64,000 bases of DNA from the NCBI RefSeq assembly GCF_031195445.1, contig NZ_CP133480.1, forward strand, positions 4,022,501 to 4,086,500. Direction: 5' to 3'. A model generated the notes under the pieces. It had not been told where the DNA came from and did no database searches. It was given only the letters and a program-made list of their open reading frames with translations. Below are positions 25,318 to 33,905 of this stretch, in pieces (the first letter of the stretch is position 1; each line of letters starts with the position of its first letter). Position numbers and translations under genes: made by a program. This stretch comes from Acuticoccus sp. MNP-M23. Its GTDB lineage: Bacteria; Pseudomonadota; Alphaproteobacteria; Rhizobiales; Amorphaceae.

Positions 25318-25950
25318 ATGAAAGATCCGGTTGAATTTTACATGAACGCGCTCGTGCCGATGGTCGTCGAACAGACGAACCGCGGCGAGCGTGCCTACGA
25401 CATCTTCTCCCGGCTGTTGTCGGAGCGGATCATCTTCATCACCGGTCCCATCGAGGACACGGTGGCGACGGTGGTCTGCGCCCAGCTCCTTTATCTGGAG
25501 GCCGACAACCCCAACAAGGAGATCTCGCTCTACATCAACTCTCCGGGCGGTGTGGTGACCTCGGGCCTTGCGATCTACGACACGATGCAGTTCGTCCGTC
25601 CGAAGATTGCCACCCTGTGCATCGGCCAGTCGGCATCCATGGGCGCCATGCTCCTTGCTGCGGGCGAGAAGGGGATGCGGTTCTCGCTCCCCAACGCGCG
25701 CATCATGGTGCACCAGCCCTCCGGCGGCTTCCGCGGCACGGCGGCCGACATCCAGCTTCAGGCCAACGAAATCCTGTCGCTGAAGCGCCGGCTGAACGAG
25801 ATCTACCGCAAGCACACCGGCCAGGCGCTGGACGTGATTGAAAAGACGCTCGAGCGGGACCACTTCATGGCGCCGGACAAGGCGCAGGAGTTCGGCATCA
25901 TCGATCAGGTGATCGAGAGCCGGGCAGCCATGGATCTGGCGGACAACTAA
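25318..25950 (+). CDS. clpP: ATP-dependent Clp protease proteolytic subunit
   Basis: Serine peptidase forming the tetradecameric chamber fed by ClpX or ClpA. The triad is complete: Ser107 in GQSASMGA, His132 in MVHQPSGG and Asp181 in ERDHFM, with the same spacings as E. coli ClpP. The N-terminus ([21 protein letters not shown]) has the short propeptide and axial-loop region typical of rhizobial ClpP1. Length 210 aa is normal. It sits between tig and clpX, the standard arrangement. A 285-base gap to clpX, with no gene in it, probably holds a separate clpX promoter. Confidence 0.98.
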   Translation: MKDPVEFYMNALVPMVVEQTNRGERAYDIFSRLLSERIIFITGPIEDTVATVVCAQLLYLEADNPNKEISLYINSPGGVVTSGLAIYDTMQFVRPKIATLCIGQSASMGAMLLAAGEKGMRFSLPNARIMVHQPSGGFRGTAADIQLQANEILSLKRRLNEIYRKHTGQALDVIEKTLERDHFMAPDKAQEFGIIDQVIESRAAMDLADN

Positions 25951-26235
25951 AGGTAGTGGCGGTCTTGCGGTCACTGGCCTTGATGTTTAATGGTCTGTGA
26001 CTGCTATGACGCGAACGTCGCTTCACCTCAGCGCGAAGCGGCGCGATTAAAATGATGCGCGCAATTTTCGATTTTGTAACGAGAAGAAGCGTTGAGTAGT
26101 GCGGACGGCGTTTGCATCGGGGGATCCCCCGTTTCATGATGTGGCCGCCGCCGGAAAAAAGGCCCATTACGGGCAAGGTGGTTCGTCTCGTTGCCGCATG
26201 TGCGGCGAGACGAAAGCGATGCAAAGGGTGTGTTG

Positions 26236-27516
26236 ATGAGCAAAGCGACCAGCGGCGGCAGTGGCGAAGGGCGTAATAACACCTTGTATTGCTCATTCTG
26301 CGGCAAGAGCCAGCATGAAGTTCGCAAGCTGATCGCCGGCCCGACCGTTTTCATCTGCGACGAGTGCGTCGAGCTGTGCATGGACATCATCCGCGAGGAG
26401 AATAAATCCTCGCTGGTGAAGGCGCGCGACGGGATTCCGACCCCGCTTGAGATCCGCAAGGTGCTGGACGATTACGTCATCGGCCAGCACGGGGCCAAGA
26501 AGGTCCTGTCGGTGGCGGTCCACAACCACTACAAGCGGCTGAACCATGCCTCCAAGTCCAACGACGTGGAGCTGGCGAAGTCCAACATTCTCCTTATCGG
26601 CCCGACCGGTTGCGGCAAGACGCTGCTGGCGCAGACCCTGGCGCGGATCCTCGACGTTCCGTTCACCATGGCCGACGCCACCACGCTGACCGAAGCCGGC
26701 TATGTGGGCGAGGATGTTGAGAACATCATCCTGAAGCTGCTGCAGTCGGCGGACTACAATGTTGAGCGGGCTCAGCGCGGCATCGTCTACATCGACGAGG
26801 TCGACAAGATCTCCCGCAAGTCCGACAACCCGTCCATCACGCGCGACGTGTCGGGTGAGGGCGTGCAGCAGGCCCTTCTGAAGATCATGGAAGGCACGGT
26901 CGCTTCCGTGCCGCCGCAGGGTGGGCGTAAGCATCCCCAGCAGGAATTCCTGCAGGTGGACACGACCAACATCCTGTTCATCTGCGGCGGTGCCTTCTCG
27001 GGCCTCGAGAAGATCATTTCCGACCGTGGCCGTGGCACGTCCATCGGGTTCAAGGCGCAGGTGTTTGCGCCGGAGGACCGGAAAACCGGCGAACTGTTCG
27101 GCGAAGTCGAGCCGGAGGATCTCCTCAAGTTCGGCCTCATTCCCGAATTCGTCGGCCGTCTGCCCGTTCTGGCAACGCTCGAAGACCTCGACGAGCCGGC
27201 GCTGGTGCAGATCCTGTCCGAACCGAAGAACGCGCTGGTGAAGCAGTATCAGCGCCTTTTCGAGATGGAAGGCGTCGAGCTGACATTCCATGCCGATGCG
27301 ATGAGCGCCATCGCGCGGCGAGCAATCGAGCGCAAGACGGGCGCCCGCGGCCTGCGCTCGATCCTCGAATCGATCCTGCTCGACACCATGTACGAGCTGC
27401 CCGGTCTCGACGGTGTGCGTGAAGTCGTGATTTCCGAAGAGGTGATCAGCGGTACCGCACGGCCGCTCTACATCTACGAGGATCGCGCGTCCGAGCAGTC
27501 GCGCACGTCCGCGTAA
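26236..27516 (+). CDS. clpX: ATP-dependent Clp protease ATP-binding subunit ClpX
   Basis: AAA+ unfoldase that recognises substrates and threads them into ClpP. N-terminal zinc domain with CSFCGKS and [10 protein letters not shown] (four cysteines), Walker A GPTGCGKT at about residue 120, Walker [11 protein letters not shown], pore loop GYVGEDVEN, the IGF-type ClpP contact loop (SIGFKAQ region), sensor 2 [10 protein letters not shown]. Length 426 aa is typical. Start ATG 26236 is taken from the family N-terminus; the Shine-Dalgarno (AAAGGG) is weak and some upstream in-frame starts exist. Followed by a strong hairpin. Confidence 0.98.
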   Translation: MSKATSGGSGEGRNNTLYCSFCGKSQHEVRKLIAGPTVFICDECVELCMDIIREENKSSLVKARDGIPTPLEIRKVLDDYVIGQHGAKKVLSVAVHNHYKRLNHASKSNDVELAKSNILLIGPTGCGKTLLAQTLARILDVPFTMADATTLTEAGYVGEDVENIILKLLQSADYNVERAQRGIVYIDEVDKISRKSDNPSITRDVSGEGVQQALLKIMEGTVASVPPQGGRKHPQQEFLQVDTTNILFICGGAFSGLEKIISDRGRGTSIGFKAQVFAPEDRKTGELFGEVEPEDLLKFGLIPEFVGRLPVLATLEDLDEPALVQILSEPKNALVKQYQRLFEMEGVELTFHADAMSAIARRAIERKTGARGLRSILESILLDTMYELPGLDGVREVVISEEVISGTARPLYIYEDRASEQSRTSA

Positions 27517-27558
27517 CGCTTGCGGTCAAGCCGGGCTCGCATGGCAGCCCGGCATTTC

Positions 27559-27591
27559 GGCAAAACCGGCTCTTTCAGGGCCGGTTTTGCC
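27559..27591 (+). terminator. Terminator after clpX
   Basis: GGCAAAACCGGC at 27559-27570 pairs perfectly over 12 bases with GCCGGTTTTGCC at 27580-27591, loop TCTTTCAGG. The T-run is inside the stem rather than after it, so it should work in either direction. Confidence 0.75.
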
Positions 27592-27598
27592 AGCGTTC

Positions 27599-27739
27599 CT
27601 AGGTCTGCATTCCCAGCTTCTGCTTCAGCTGGATGCCGCTGCCAGCGCCACAGAGATCACGCACGAAGCGCGAGATCGAATTTGCCGGGGCGCTCGTTCT
27701 GGCGAGAGGCGTGCCGGGCAGGGCGCTTGCACCAGGCTT
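27599..27739 (-). pseudogene. Possible decayed C-terminal coding fragment
   Basis: On the minus strand a frame from 27739 to a TAG at 27601-27599 encodes a protein-like tail that includes SISRFVRDLCGAG and, right after it, SGIQLKQKLGMQT. It is cut by an upstream in-frame TGA (27742-27740) and has no usable start. It reads like the end of a real protein but I do not recognise the family, so it may be a remnant or chance. It occupies part of the 467-base gap between clpX and lon. Confidence 0.25.
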
Positions 27740-27983
27740 TCATCGTGCCTGCGTCAACCGGCCTCATGTGTAAAACTCCGCGTAAAGCCTGCGTCTGTTG
27801 CGTCTCTTGAATTGACGTATGTCCAGCGCCACTTCAGCTTTGCGGGGTAAAAATCCCATCCCCACACCGCCGCCTCACTCGACTTCGGTGGGTGGCATCG
27901 CAATGATGCGCTGGCGCGCGGTGACCGGTGGTTCGACTCGTGCATGATTGGCGAGGCCGAGCCAAGCTGAAAAGGAAGTGTCC
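27740..27983. other. Non-coding upstream region of lon
   Basis: No gene is supported here on either strand. The region must carry the lon promoter; CTTGAA at 27808-27813 resembles a sigma-32 -35 element but no good -10 lies at the right distance. AAGGAAG at 27972-27978 is the lon ribosome binding site. Confidence 0.4.
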
Positions 27984-30428
27984 ATGACAAAGTCCGACGA
28001 GACCAAGGCGAGCTCGGGCCACGAGCGCGAAGCGGGGGCGTTTCCTGTTCTTCCGTTGCGCGACATCGTGGTGTTTCCCCACATGGTCGTGCCGCTGTTC
28101 GTTGGCCGCGAGAAGTCGATTCGCGCTCTCGAAGAAGTGATGCGCGCCGACAAGCAGATCCTGCTCGTCACCCAGCGCGAAGCGACCGACGACGATCCGG
28201 CCCCCAAGGGCCTGTTCGACATCGGCACTCTGGCGACCGTTCTCCAGCTCCTCAAACTGCCCGACGGCACCGTCAAGGTGCTGGTCGAAGGCACGCAGCG
28301 CGCGGCCATCACCGCATTCACCGAGCGCTCGGAATATTTCGAGGCCGACGTCGAGCCCGTGGCCGATGCCACCTTCGACAACACGGAGGCGCTGGCGCTG
28401 TCCCGCTCCGTGGTTTCGGAATTCGAAAGCTACGTCAAACTCAACAAGAAGATTTCGCCTGAGGTGATTTCCGCGGTCAGCCAGATCGAGGATTACGCCA
28501 AGCTTGCCGACACCGTGGCCTCTCACCTTGTCGTGAAAATCCCGGTGAAGCAGGAGATTCTCGCAACCCCGTCCGTGATCGAGCGCTTCGAGAAGGTGCT
28601 CGGAATCATGAACGGCGAGATTTCCGTTCTGCAGGTGGAAAAGCGCATCCGCAGCCGTGTGAAGCGGCAGATGGAGAAGACCCAGCGCGAGTATTACCTC
28701 AACGAGCAGATGCGCGCGATCCAGAAGGAGCTGGGCGACGGCGAGGACGGCAAGGACGAACTCGCCGAACTCGAAGAGCGGATCAAGACCACCAAATTCT
28801 CCAAGGAAGCCCGCGAAAAGGCCGAGGCGGAGCTGAAGAAGCTGCGCTCCATGAGCCCGATGTCGGCCGAGGCGACCGTGGTGCGCAACTACCTCGACTG
28901 GATGCTCTCCATCCCGTGGAAGAAGCCGAGCCGCATCAAGAACGACCTGGAGCACGCCGAGCACGTCCTCGAAACCGATCATTTCGGCCTCGAGAAGGTG
29001 AAGGAGCGCATCCTCGAATATCTCGCCGTGCAGGCCCGCGCCAACAAGCTGAAGGGGCCGATCCTGTGCCTCGTCGGCCCGCCCGGCGTCGGCAAGACCT
29101 CGCTCGGCAAGTCCATCGCCAAGGCGACGGGGCGTGAGTTCGTGCGCATGTCGCTCGGCGGGGTGCGGGACGAGGCGGAAATCCGCGGTCACCGGCGCAC
29201 CTATATCGGCTCGATGCCCGGCAAGGTCATCCAGTCGATGAAGAAGGCGAAGAAGTCCAACCCGCTCTTCCTGCTCGACGAGATCGACAAGATGGGCATG
29301 GATTTCCGCGGTGATCCGTCGTCCGCGCTTCTCGAAGTGCTGGACCCGGAGCAGAACTCCTCGTTCATGGACCACTATCTCGAGGTCGAGTACGACCTTT
29401 CGAACGTGATGTTCATCACCACGTCCAACACGCTGAACATCCCCGGACCGCTGCTGGACCGGATGGAAGTGATCCGCATCGCCGGTTACACCGAGGACGA
29501 GAAGATCGAGATCGCGCGCCGCCATCTCATCGACAAGTCCGTGGCCGACCATGGTCTGAAGGGCGGCGAGTTCGCCATCGACGACGATGCGCTGCGCATG
29601 ATGATCCGCCGCTACACCCGCGAATCGGGCGTGCGTAACCTTGAGCGCGAAATCTCCACGCTGGCCCGCAAGGCGGTCAAGGAGATCCTGTCCTCCAAGG
29701 GCGAGGTGACGACCATCCTCGTGAACACCGAGAAGCTGGAAGAATATCTCGGTGTGCCGCGCTACCGCTACGGTCAGGCGGAGCTGGAAGACCAGGTGGG
29801 TGTCGCAACCGGCCTTGCCTGGACCGAGGTCGGCGGCGAACTTCTCACCATCGAAGGCCTGATGATGCCCGGCAAGGGCAAGATGACGGTCACCGGCAAC
29901 CTGCGCGATGTGATGAAGGAGTCCATCTCCGCAGCGGCATCCTACGTTCGCTCGCGTGCGCTCGACCTTGGTGTCGAACCGCCGATGTTCGAGCGGCGTG
30001 ACATCCACGTGCACGTGCCGGAGGGGGCCACGCCCAAGGACGGGCCGTCCGCGGGCATCGCCATGGCGACGGCCGTCGTCTCGGTGATCACCGGCATTCC
30101 GATCCGGCGTGACCTGGCGATGACGGGTGAGATCACCCTGCGTGGCCGCGTCCTCCCGATCGGCGGCTTGAAGGAAAAGCTGCTTGCTGCATTGCGCGGC
30201 GGGATCACGACAGTCCTGATCCCCGAGGAGAACGCCAAGGACCTTGCGGACATTCCGGACAACGTGAAAAACGTTCTGGAGATCGTTCCGGTGAGCCGGA
30301 TGGATGACGTCCTGCAGCGTGCGCTGGTGCGGATGCCGGAGGCGATCGAATGGACCGAGCCGGCGCCGAACCCGAAGGACGCCAGCCGTTCGATCGAGGA
30401 CGACGATACGATGTTCCGCGCCCACTAG
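27984..30428 (+). CDS. lon: Lon protease (ATP-dependent endopeptidase La)
   Basis: Homo-oligomeric AAA+ protease degrading misfolded and regulatory proteins. N-terminal substrate domain beginning [23 protein letters not shown], Walker [15 protein letters not shown] at about residue 366, Walker [13 protein letters not shown], and the C-terminal Ser-Lys dyad: Ser689 in [11 protein letters not shown] and Lys near 732 in [11 protein letters not shown]. Length 814 aa is typical. ATG 27984 follows AAGGAAG; an upstream in-frame start at 27948 is less likely. It continues the tig-clpP-clpX-lon-HU order. The long opposite-strand frame across it is a codon-bias shadow. Confidence 0.98.
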   Translation: MTKSDETKASSGHEREAGAFPVLPLRDIVVFPHMVVPLFVGREKSIRALEEVMRADKQILLVTQREATDDDPAPKGLFDIGTLATVLQLLKLPDGTVKVLVEGTQRAAITAFTERSEYFEADVEPVADATFDNTEALALSRSVVSEFESYVKLNKKISPEVISAVSQIEDYAKLADTVASHLVVKIPVKQEILATPSVIERFEKVLGIMNGEISVLQVEKRIRSRVKRQMEKTQREYYLNEQMRAIQKELGDGEDGKDELAELEERIKTTKFSKEAREKAEAELKKLRSMSPMSAEATVVRNYLDWMLSIPWKKPSRIKNDLEHAEHVLETDHFGLEKVKERILEYLAVQARANKLKGPILCLVGPPGVGKTSLGKSIAKATGREFVRMSLGGVRDEAEIRGHRRTYIGSMPGKVIQSMKKAKKSNPLFLLDEIDKMGMDFRGDPSSALLEVLDPEQNSSFMDHYLEVEYDLSNVMFITTSNTLNIPGPLLDRMEVIRIAGYTEDEKIEIARRHLIDKSVADHGLKGGEFAIDDDALRMMIRRYTRESGVRNLEREISTLARKAVKEILSSKGEVTTILVNTEKLEEYLGVPRYRYGQAELEDQVGVATGLAWTEVGGELLTIEGLMMPGKGKMTVTGNLRDVMKESISAAASYVRSRALDLGVEPPMFERRDIHVHVPEGATPKDGPSAGIAMATAVVSVITGIPIRRDLAMTGEITLRGRVLPIGGLKEKLLAALRGGITTVLIPEENAKDLADIPDNVKNVLEIVPVSRMDDVLQRALVRMPEAIEWTEPAPNPKDASRSIEDDDTMFRAH

Positions 30429-30443
30429 GCGGACACGCAAACC

Positions 30444-30467
30444 GGCGCGGCCAGAGGAGGCCGCGCC
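30444..30467 (+). repeat. Hairpin just after lon
   Basis: GGCGCGGCC at 30444-30452 pairs perfectly with GGCCGCGCC at 30459-30467, loop AGAGGA. No T-run follows. With the next hairpin it may form a double terminator. Confidence 0.6.
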
Positions 30468-30481
30468 GCAAGACGGCCATC

Positions 30482-30509
30482 AGACCCGTGCCTCAGGCGC
30501 GGGTCTTTT
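30482..30509 (+). terminator. Rho-independent terminator of lon
   Basis: AGACCCGTGCC at 30482-30492 pairs with GGCGCGGGTCT at 30496-30506 (one T-G pair), loop TCA, then TTT. About 55 bases after the lon stop. Confidence 0.85.
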
Positions 30510-30795
30510 GCGTCCGGTTGGCGCAGAAGGCGCAGTTTCCCTGGCTCCACCGCCAAAACGTGGTGGGAGTGTGATTCGCACGCAGATGTGAACCCGTGAA
30601 ACGCGAATTCTTCACTTTTATTGCGCCTTACTTCCCCGGTTCCTGAACAAATTATCTCGTCAAAATGGGAATTTTTCTCTTTCGTAATGTTTGAGGTGCA
30701 GATTCTCTAGGAAAACTGCGGCAAATCGGTATCGGTGCGCTTGCGCCGCAGCATTTGAATGCCAAAGTAAATCTGGCATTGTGGAATGGAGAATC
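30510..30795 (+). promoter_or_regulatory. AT-rich upstream region of the HU gene with a 7-bp hairpin
   Basis: This 286-base stretch is clearly richer in A and T than the genes around it, as expected for a strong promoter region. AATGCCA at 30758-30764 is inverted as TGGCATT at 30774-30780 with 9 bases between, 7 bases before the GGAG of the HU ribosome binding site. The hairpin could affect HU translation or be a binding site. No gene seen. Confidence 0.4.
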
Positions 30796-31074
30796 ATGAT
30801 GAAGAAGTCAGAACTCGTAGCAGAGGTGGCGACGTCCACCGAGCTCAACCAGAAAGACGCGACGAAGGCGGTTGACGCCACCTTCACCGCAATCATCGAG
30901 GCGCTGAAGAGCGGCGACGAGGTTCGTATCTCGAACTTCGGTGTTTTTGCCGTGCAGCAACGCCCCGAGTCCCAGGGGCGCGACCCGCGCTCGGGCGAGG
31001 CGATCACCATCAAGGCCGCCAAGGTCCCCAAATTCCGTCCGGGCAAGCCCCTGAAGGACGCGCTGAACGCGTAA
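30796..31074 (+). CDS. DNA-binding protein HU
   Basis: Small histone-like protein that bends DNA and shapes the nucleoid; works as a dimer. The sequence is canonical: MMKKSELVAEVATSTELNQKDATKAVDATFTAI, GDEVRISNFGVFAV, the DNA-gripping arm QRPESQGRDPRSGEAITI with the conserved proline region, and KVPKFRPGKPLKDALN. Length 92 aa (91 if the second ATG is used). GGAG precedes the start. Placed just after lon, the usual site for hupB. The frame is open upstream to 30691 but that part is not HU-like. Confidence 0.96.
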   Translation: MMKKSELVAEVATSTELNQKDATKAVDATFTAIIEALKSGDEVRISNFGVFAVQQRPESQGRDPRSGEAITIKAAKVPKFRPGKPLKDALNA

Positions 31075-31124
31075 GCCTTCAATAATGAGAAGTGCCGTGG
31101 CGCGCCCCGCGCCCCGGCAAGCAG

Positions 31125-31157
31125 AAGGGCCTGCGCCATTCATGGCGCAGGCCCTTT
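31125..31157. terminator. Bidirectional terminator between HU and the AI-2E gene
   Basis: AAGGGCCTGCGCCAT at 31125-31139 pairs perfectly over 15 bases with ATGGCGCAGGCCCTT at 31142-31156, loop TC. The A-start and T-end let it act on both the HU transcript (plus) and the converging AI-2E family transcript (minus). Confidence 0.88.
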
Positions 31158-31197
31158 GTCGTTCTGGCCTGCCGCTCGTGCGGCAGGGGCGCTGTGA

Positions 31198-32403
31198 TCA
31201 GGCGGCAGTCTTGCTGGATATCTCTCCGGCCTCGGAATCCTTCTCGGCCCTTTCCTCCGCTTTCTCCTCAGCAGCGGTCGCCCCGGACAGGAAGACGCCG
31301 AGGCCCGCAAGCGGCGGCACATTATCGGCCACCACCTTGGTGATGATGAGAATAGGCACGGCGATGATCACGCCGGGGACACCCCACAGAAAACCCCACA
31401 GCGCGATGGACAGAAGGATCGCAACCGGGTTGATTTCCAGCCGGTGGCCCAGCACCGCCGGTGTGATGAAGTGGCCCTCAATGGTGGTGATGGTGAAATA
31501 GGCGATCGGTGGAACAAGCGCCCACTCGATGGAATCGAACGCGATCAGCGCGACCAATGCTGACGATACGGTGCCCACCAGCGAACCGACGAACGGCAGG
31601 AAGTTCAGCAGGAAGGCGGCCAACCCCCAGACGGCAGGGCTCGGCATCCCGGCAATCCAGAATGCGAAGAAGATACACACGCCGAAACCGGCATTGATCA
31701 GCGTAATGGTCAGCAAGTATTTCGATACGATCGTGACGATATTGTTGACGACCGTCAGCGATCTTTTCTTGTCCGATAATTTGGGTGATGAATGGACGAT
31801 CTTTTCGTAGATCAGCCGATTGGTCACGAGCAGGAAGTAGGTGAGGGCGATTGCCACCACCACGGTTGATGCAATGCTGCTGAGGTTGGTCGCGGCGCGG
31901 TTGAGGAGACCCGGCTGGCGGACCACCACCTCGCCGACATTGGTGTCGGTTGTAGACTGGGTGATCTCGTCGACTTCGCGGCTGGCGCGCGTGATCGAAT
32001 CAACCGGCCCACGGAAATCCTTCAACCGCTCGCGCAGCTGCGCCCCGATGCGCGGCGCGTCATCGATCCAGGAGGAGATGGGCGTGGACAGCGTTGCGAC
32101 AGCAAGGCCGACGCCAATCGTCAGGACGCCCACCAGAAGGAGTGCCGAGAGGCCGGCCCAGATCCGCTTTTGAAGCCACAGGTTGATCGGGGTGAGTGTC
32201 AGCGAGATCACGAAGGCCAGAACCACCGGCAAAAGGAGGCTCTGGGCATAATCGAGCGCGGCAAAAGAGGCGATTGTCGCTAGGATGATGAGCGGGACTT
32301 TAACGCCGCTTCCCACATTCACCCTTTCAGGTTTGGGTGGAGGTGAGGCCTGCCCGTTATTGGTATCTTCTCCAGGCGCGGAGGTTGGCGAAACGGCAGT
32401 CAA
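31198..32403 (-). CDS. AI-2E family transporter (PerM/YdiK-like permease)
   Basis: A 401-residue inner-membrane protein with the AI-2E/UPF0118 layout: a Pro/Ser-rich N-terminus, two or three membrane helices (about 38-100), a polar extra-membrane domain (about 105-185) and five further helices. Family signatures: TPAVLGHRLEINPVAILLSIALWGFLWGVPGVIIAVPIL. Members include a putative AI-2 exporter and Na+/H+ antiporter-like proteins, so the substrate is open. An Ala/Glu-rich tail follows. It diverges from the BrkB-type gene. A weak EcfG-like promoter (32447-32472) precedes it. Confidence 0.88.
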   Translation of the reverse strand: MTAVSPTSAPGEDTNNGQASPPPKPERVNVGSGVKVPLIILATIASFAALDYAQSLLLPVVLAFVISLTLTPINLWLQKRIWAGLSALLLVGVLTIGVGLAVATLSTPISSWIDDAPRIGAQLRERLKDFRGPVDSITRASREVDEITQSTTDTNVGEVVVRQPGLLNRAATNLSSIASTVVVAIALTYFLLVTNRLIYEKIVHSSPKLSDKKRSLTVVNNIVTIVSKYLLTITLINAGFGVCIFFAFWIAGMPSPAVWGLAAFLLNFLPFVGSLVGTVSSALVALIAFDSIEWALVPPIAYFTITTIEGHFITPAVLGHRLEINPVAILLSIALWGFLWGVPGVIIAVPILIITKVVADNVPPLAGLGVFLSGATAAEEKAEERAEKDSEAGEISSKTAA

Positions 32404-32446
32404 TGGTCACGCTCCTATGGCGGCGCCGAATGGCGATCCATATGGT

Positions 32447-32472
32447 AACGCAGCGAGTCGCCTGTACGTTCT
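32447..32472 (-). promoter_or_regulatory. Weak EcfG-like promoter before the AI-2E gene
   Basis: On the minus strand AGAAC (32472-32468), 17 bases, CGTT (32450-32447): a perfect -10 and spacing, with one mismatch in the -35. It ends 44 bases before the ATG of the AI-2E family gene. Confidence 0.35.
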
Positions 32473-32508
32473 GTGCAAGTTGCGATGAATCAGGGTTAGG
32501 GTCACAAA

Positions 32509-33543
32509 GTGGATGACGCGCCGCGCAAAAGCGCGAAGCTGAACGCCAATGGCGGTGCGCACGACGGCCTGGCGCCTGAGCGTCTGCCCTATCACGAACG
32601 CCAGCATGGCCGCGCAGCGCACAGCCCACTCGATATCGGGTGGCGCGGCTGGTGGGACATCCTGCGCCGTGTCTTCCAGCGCATTGCCATCGACAATCTC
32701 GGCCTCGTGACGGCAGGGGTCACCTTCTACATCTTCCTTGCGCTCATTCCGGCTGTGATTGCGGTGGTCTCCTTCTACGGCATCATGACCGACGCGGTGA
32801 CGCTCGCGAACCATGTCAGCTTCCTGCACGGCTACGTGCCGGATCAGGCGCTGGAGTGGATCGGCGGCGAGATCGGGCGCATCGGCAAGTTCCAGAGCCA
32901 GGGGCTGACCGTTGCCTTTGCGCTCAGTCTCGGGCTTTCGCTGTGGTCGATGAACAACGCCGTGGTGGCCTGGTTCAGCGCGATGAACGTCGCCTACGGC
33001 GAGGTGGAGAAGCGCAGCACCGTCGGTCTTTATCTGCGCTGTTTCGCCTTCACGCTGGTCTCGCTGATCATCGGGATGATGATGATCGGCTTCATCGTCC
33101 TGCTGCCGCTTCTCATGCACGCGTCCACGCCGGGCGGGTTCGATTATGGCGGGCGGCGGGTGTCTGCACCGGCGCTTTTCGTGGTTGTGGCGGTGGGCGC
33201 TGCGGCCATTTACCGGATCGGCCCGAGCCGGCGGCCGGCTAAGGCGCGCTGGCTTGCCGTTGGCGCGATCTTTTCGGCGGTCGGCTGGATCTCAGCGTCG
33301 ACACTTCTGTCTTGGTATCTGTCCAATATTGCAAATTACGCCGCGATGTATGGTTCGCTTGGAACGATAATCGCGCTCATGTTTTGGCTCTATATCTCTG
33401 TCTACATTTTGATGACAGGGGCGTGGCTGAACTCGGAAGTGGAGCACCAGACCATGGTTGACACCACAATCGGGCCTCCTCGCCCGATGGGAAGACGCGG
33501 TGCGTATGTTGCTGATACGGTAGGGAAAAAGGCATCGCGTTGA
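32509..33543 (+). CDS. YihY/BrkB family membrane protein
   Basis: A 344-residue inner-membrane protein of the YihY/BrkB ('virulence factor BrkB', formerly RNase BN) family. It has a polar N-terminus of about 60 residues, then six membrane helices. Family sequence features: DNLGLVTAGVTFYIFLALIPAVIAVVSFYG, LSLGLSLWSMNNAVVAWFSAMNVAYGE, and MYGSLGTIIALMFWLYISVYILMTGAWLNSEVE. The biochemical function of the family is not settled; the RNase name is an old misattribution. Start GTG 32509 is weakly supported (AGGG upstream). It diverges from the AI-2E gene. Confidence 0.88.
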   Translation: MDDAPRKSAKLNANGGAHDGLAPERLPYHERQHGRAAHSPLDIGWRGWWDILRRVFQRIAIDNLGLVTAGVTFYIFLALIPAVIAVVSFYGIMTDAVTLANHVSFLHGYVPDQALEWIGGEIGRIGKFQSQGLTVAFALSLGLSLWSMNNAVVAWFSAMNVAYGEVEKRSTVGLYLRCFAFTLVSLIIGMMMIGFIVLLPLLMHASTPGGFDYGGRRVSAPALFVVVAVGAAAIYRIGPSRRPAKARWLAVGAIFSAVGWISASTLLSWYLSNIANYAAMYGSLGTIIALMFWLYISVYILMTGAWLNSEVEHQTMVDTTIGPPRPMGRRGAYVADTVGKKASR

Positions 33544-33905
33544 ATGATCGCATCTCGATCCCCTTCCAAGCCAAAGGATCGAGGTATCTTGAATACGGAG
33601 CAGCGTCCTGCCGCCCCGAGCACAATTCAGCTGACCCGGTCCGCACTATATTTTGCGACTATGTGCCATGCCGCTGCTGGACGGGTCAGGTCCGCTGATC
33701 TACCCGAGACGGCGCTGGGGCGTTTTTCGGGGCTCGGGCCGAATCAGTCAGGCTGGCGGCAGATGCTGTTCGAACTGCAGACCAAGACGCCGAAGCCTGG
33801 ACTATGGCCGGACGGGAAAGAGTTTAAATTGAAAGCCTCGGGTTCATCCACTGACGGGGGCGCAGCGCTGCTGCCTGCTTGGTGGTGTGGCGGCGGTCGC
33901 GCGCG
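33544..33905 (+). other. Gap between the BrkB-type gene and the HWE kinase
   Basis: A 362-base stretch. CTCGATCC at 33554-33561 is inverted as GGATCGAG at 33576-33583 and could be a weak terminator for the BrkB-type gene. A frame from 33544 to 33909 is open, but it starts right after the previous stop without a ribosome binding site and its product has no family-like features, so I do not call it a gene. The kinase promoter should be here. Confidence 0.45.

Noticed and set aside
23728-25974. A 748-codon minus-strand open frame opposite tig and clpP
   Set aside because: Antisense shadow of two well-identified genes, with no motif or start signal.
27808-27860. A sigma-32 (heat shock) promoter for lon
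   Set aside because: CTTGAA is present but no CCCAT-type -10 lies at the proper distance; a CCCATC further on has only a poor -35.
27834-30440. An 868-codon open frame on the minus strand across the whole lon gene
   Set aside because: It mirrors lon codons in a high-GC genome, has no start with a ribosome binding site and its product is an unstructured His/Arg/Gly-rich sequence with no family features.
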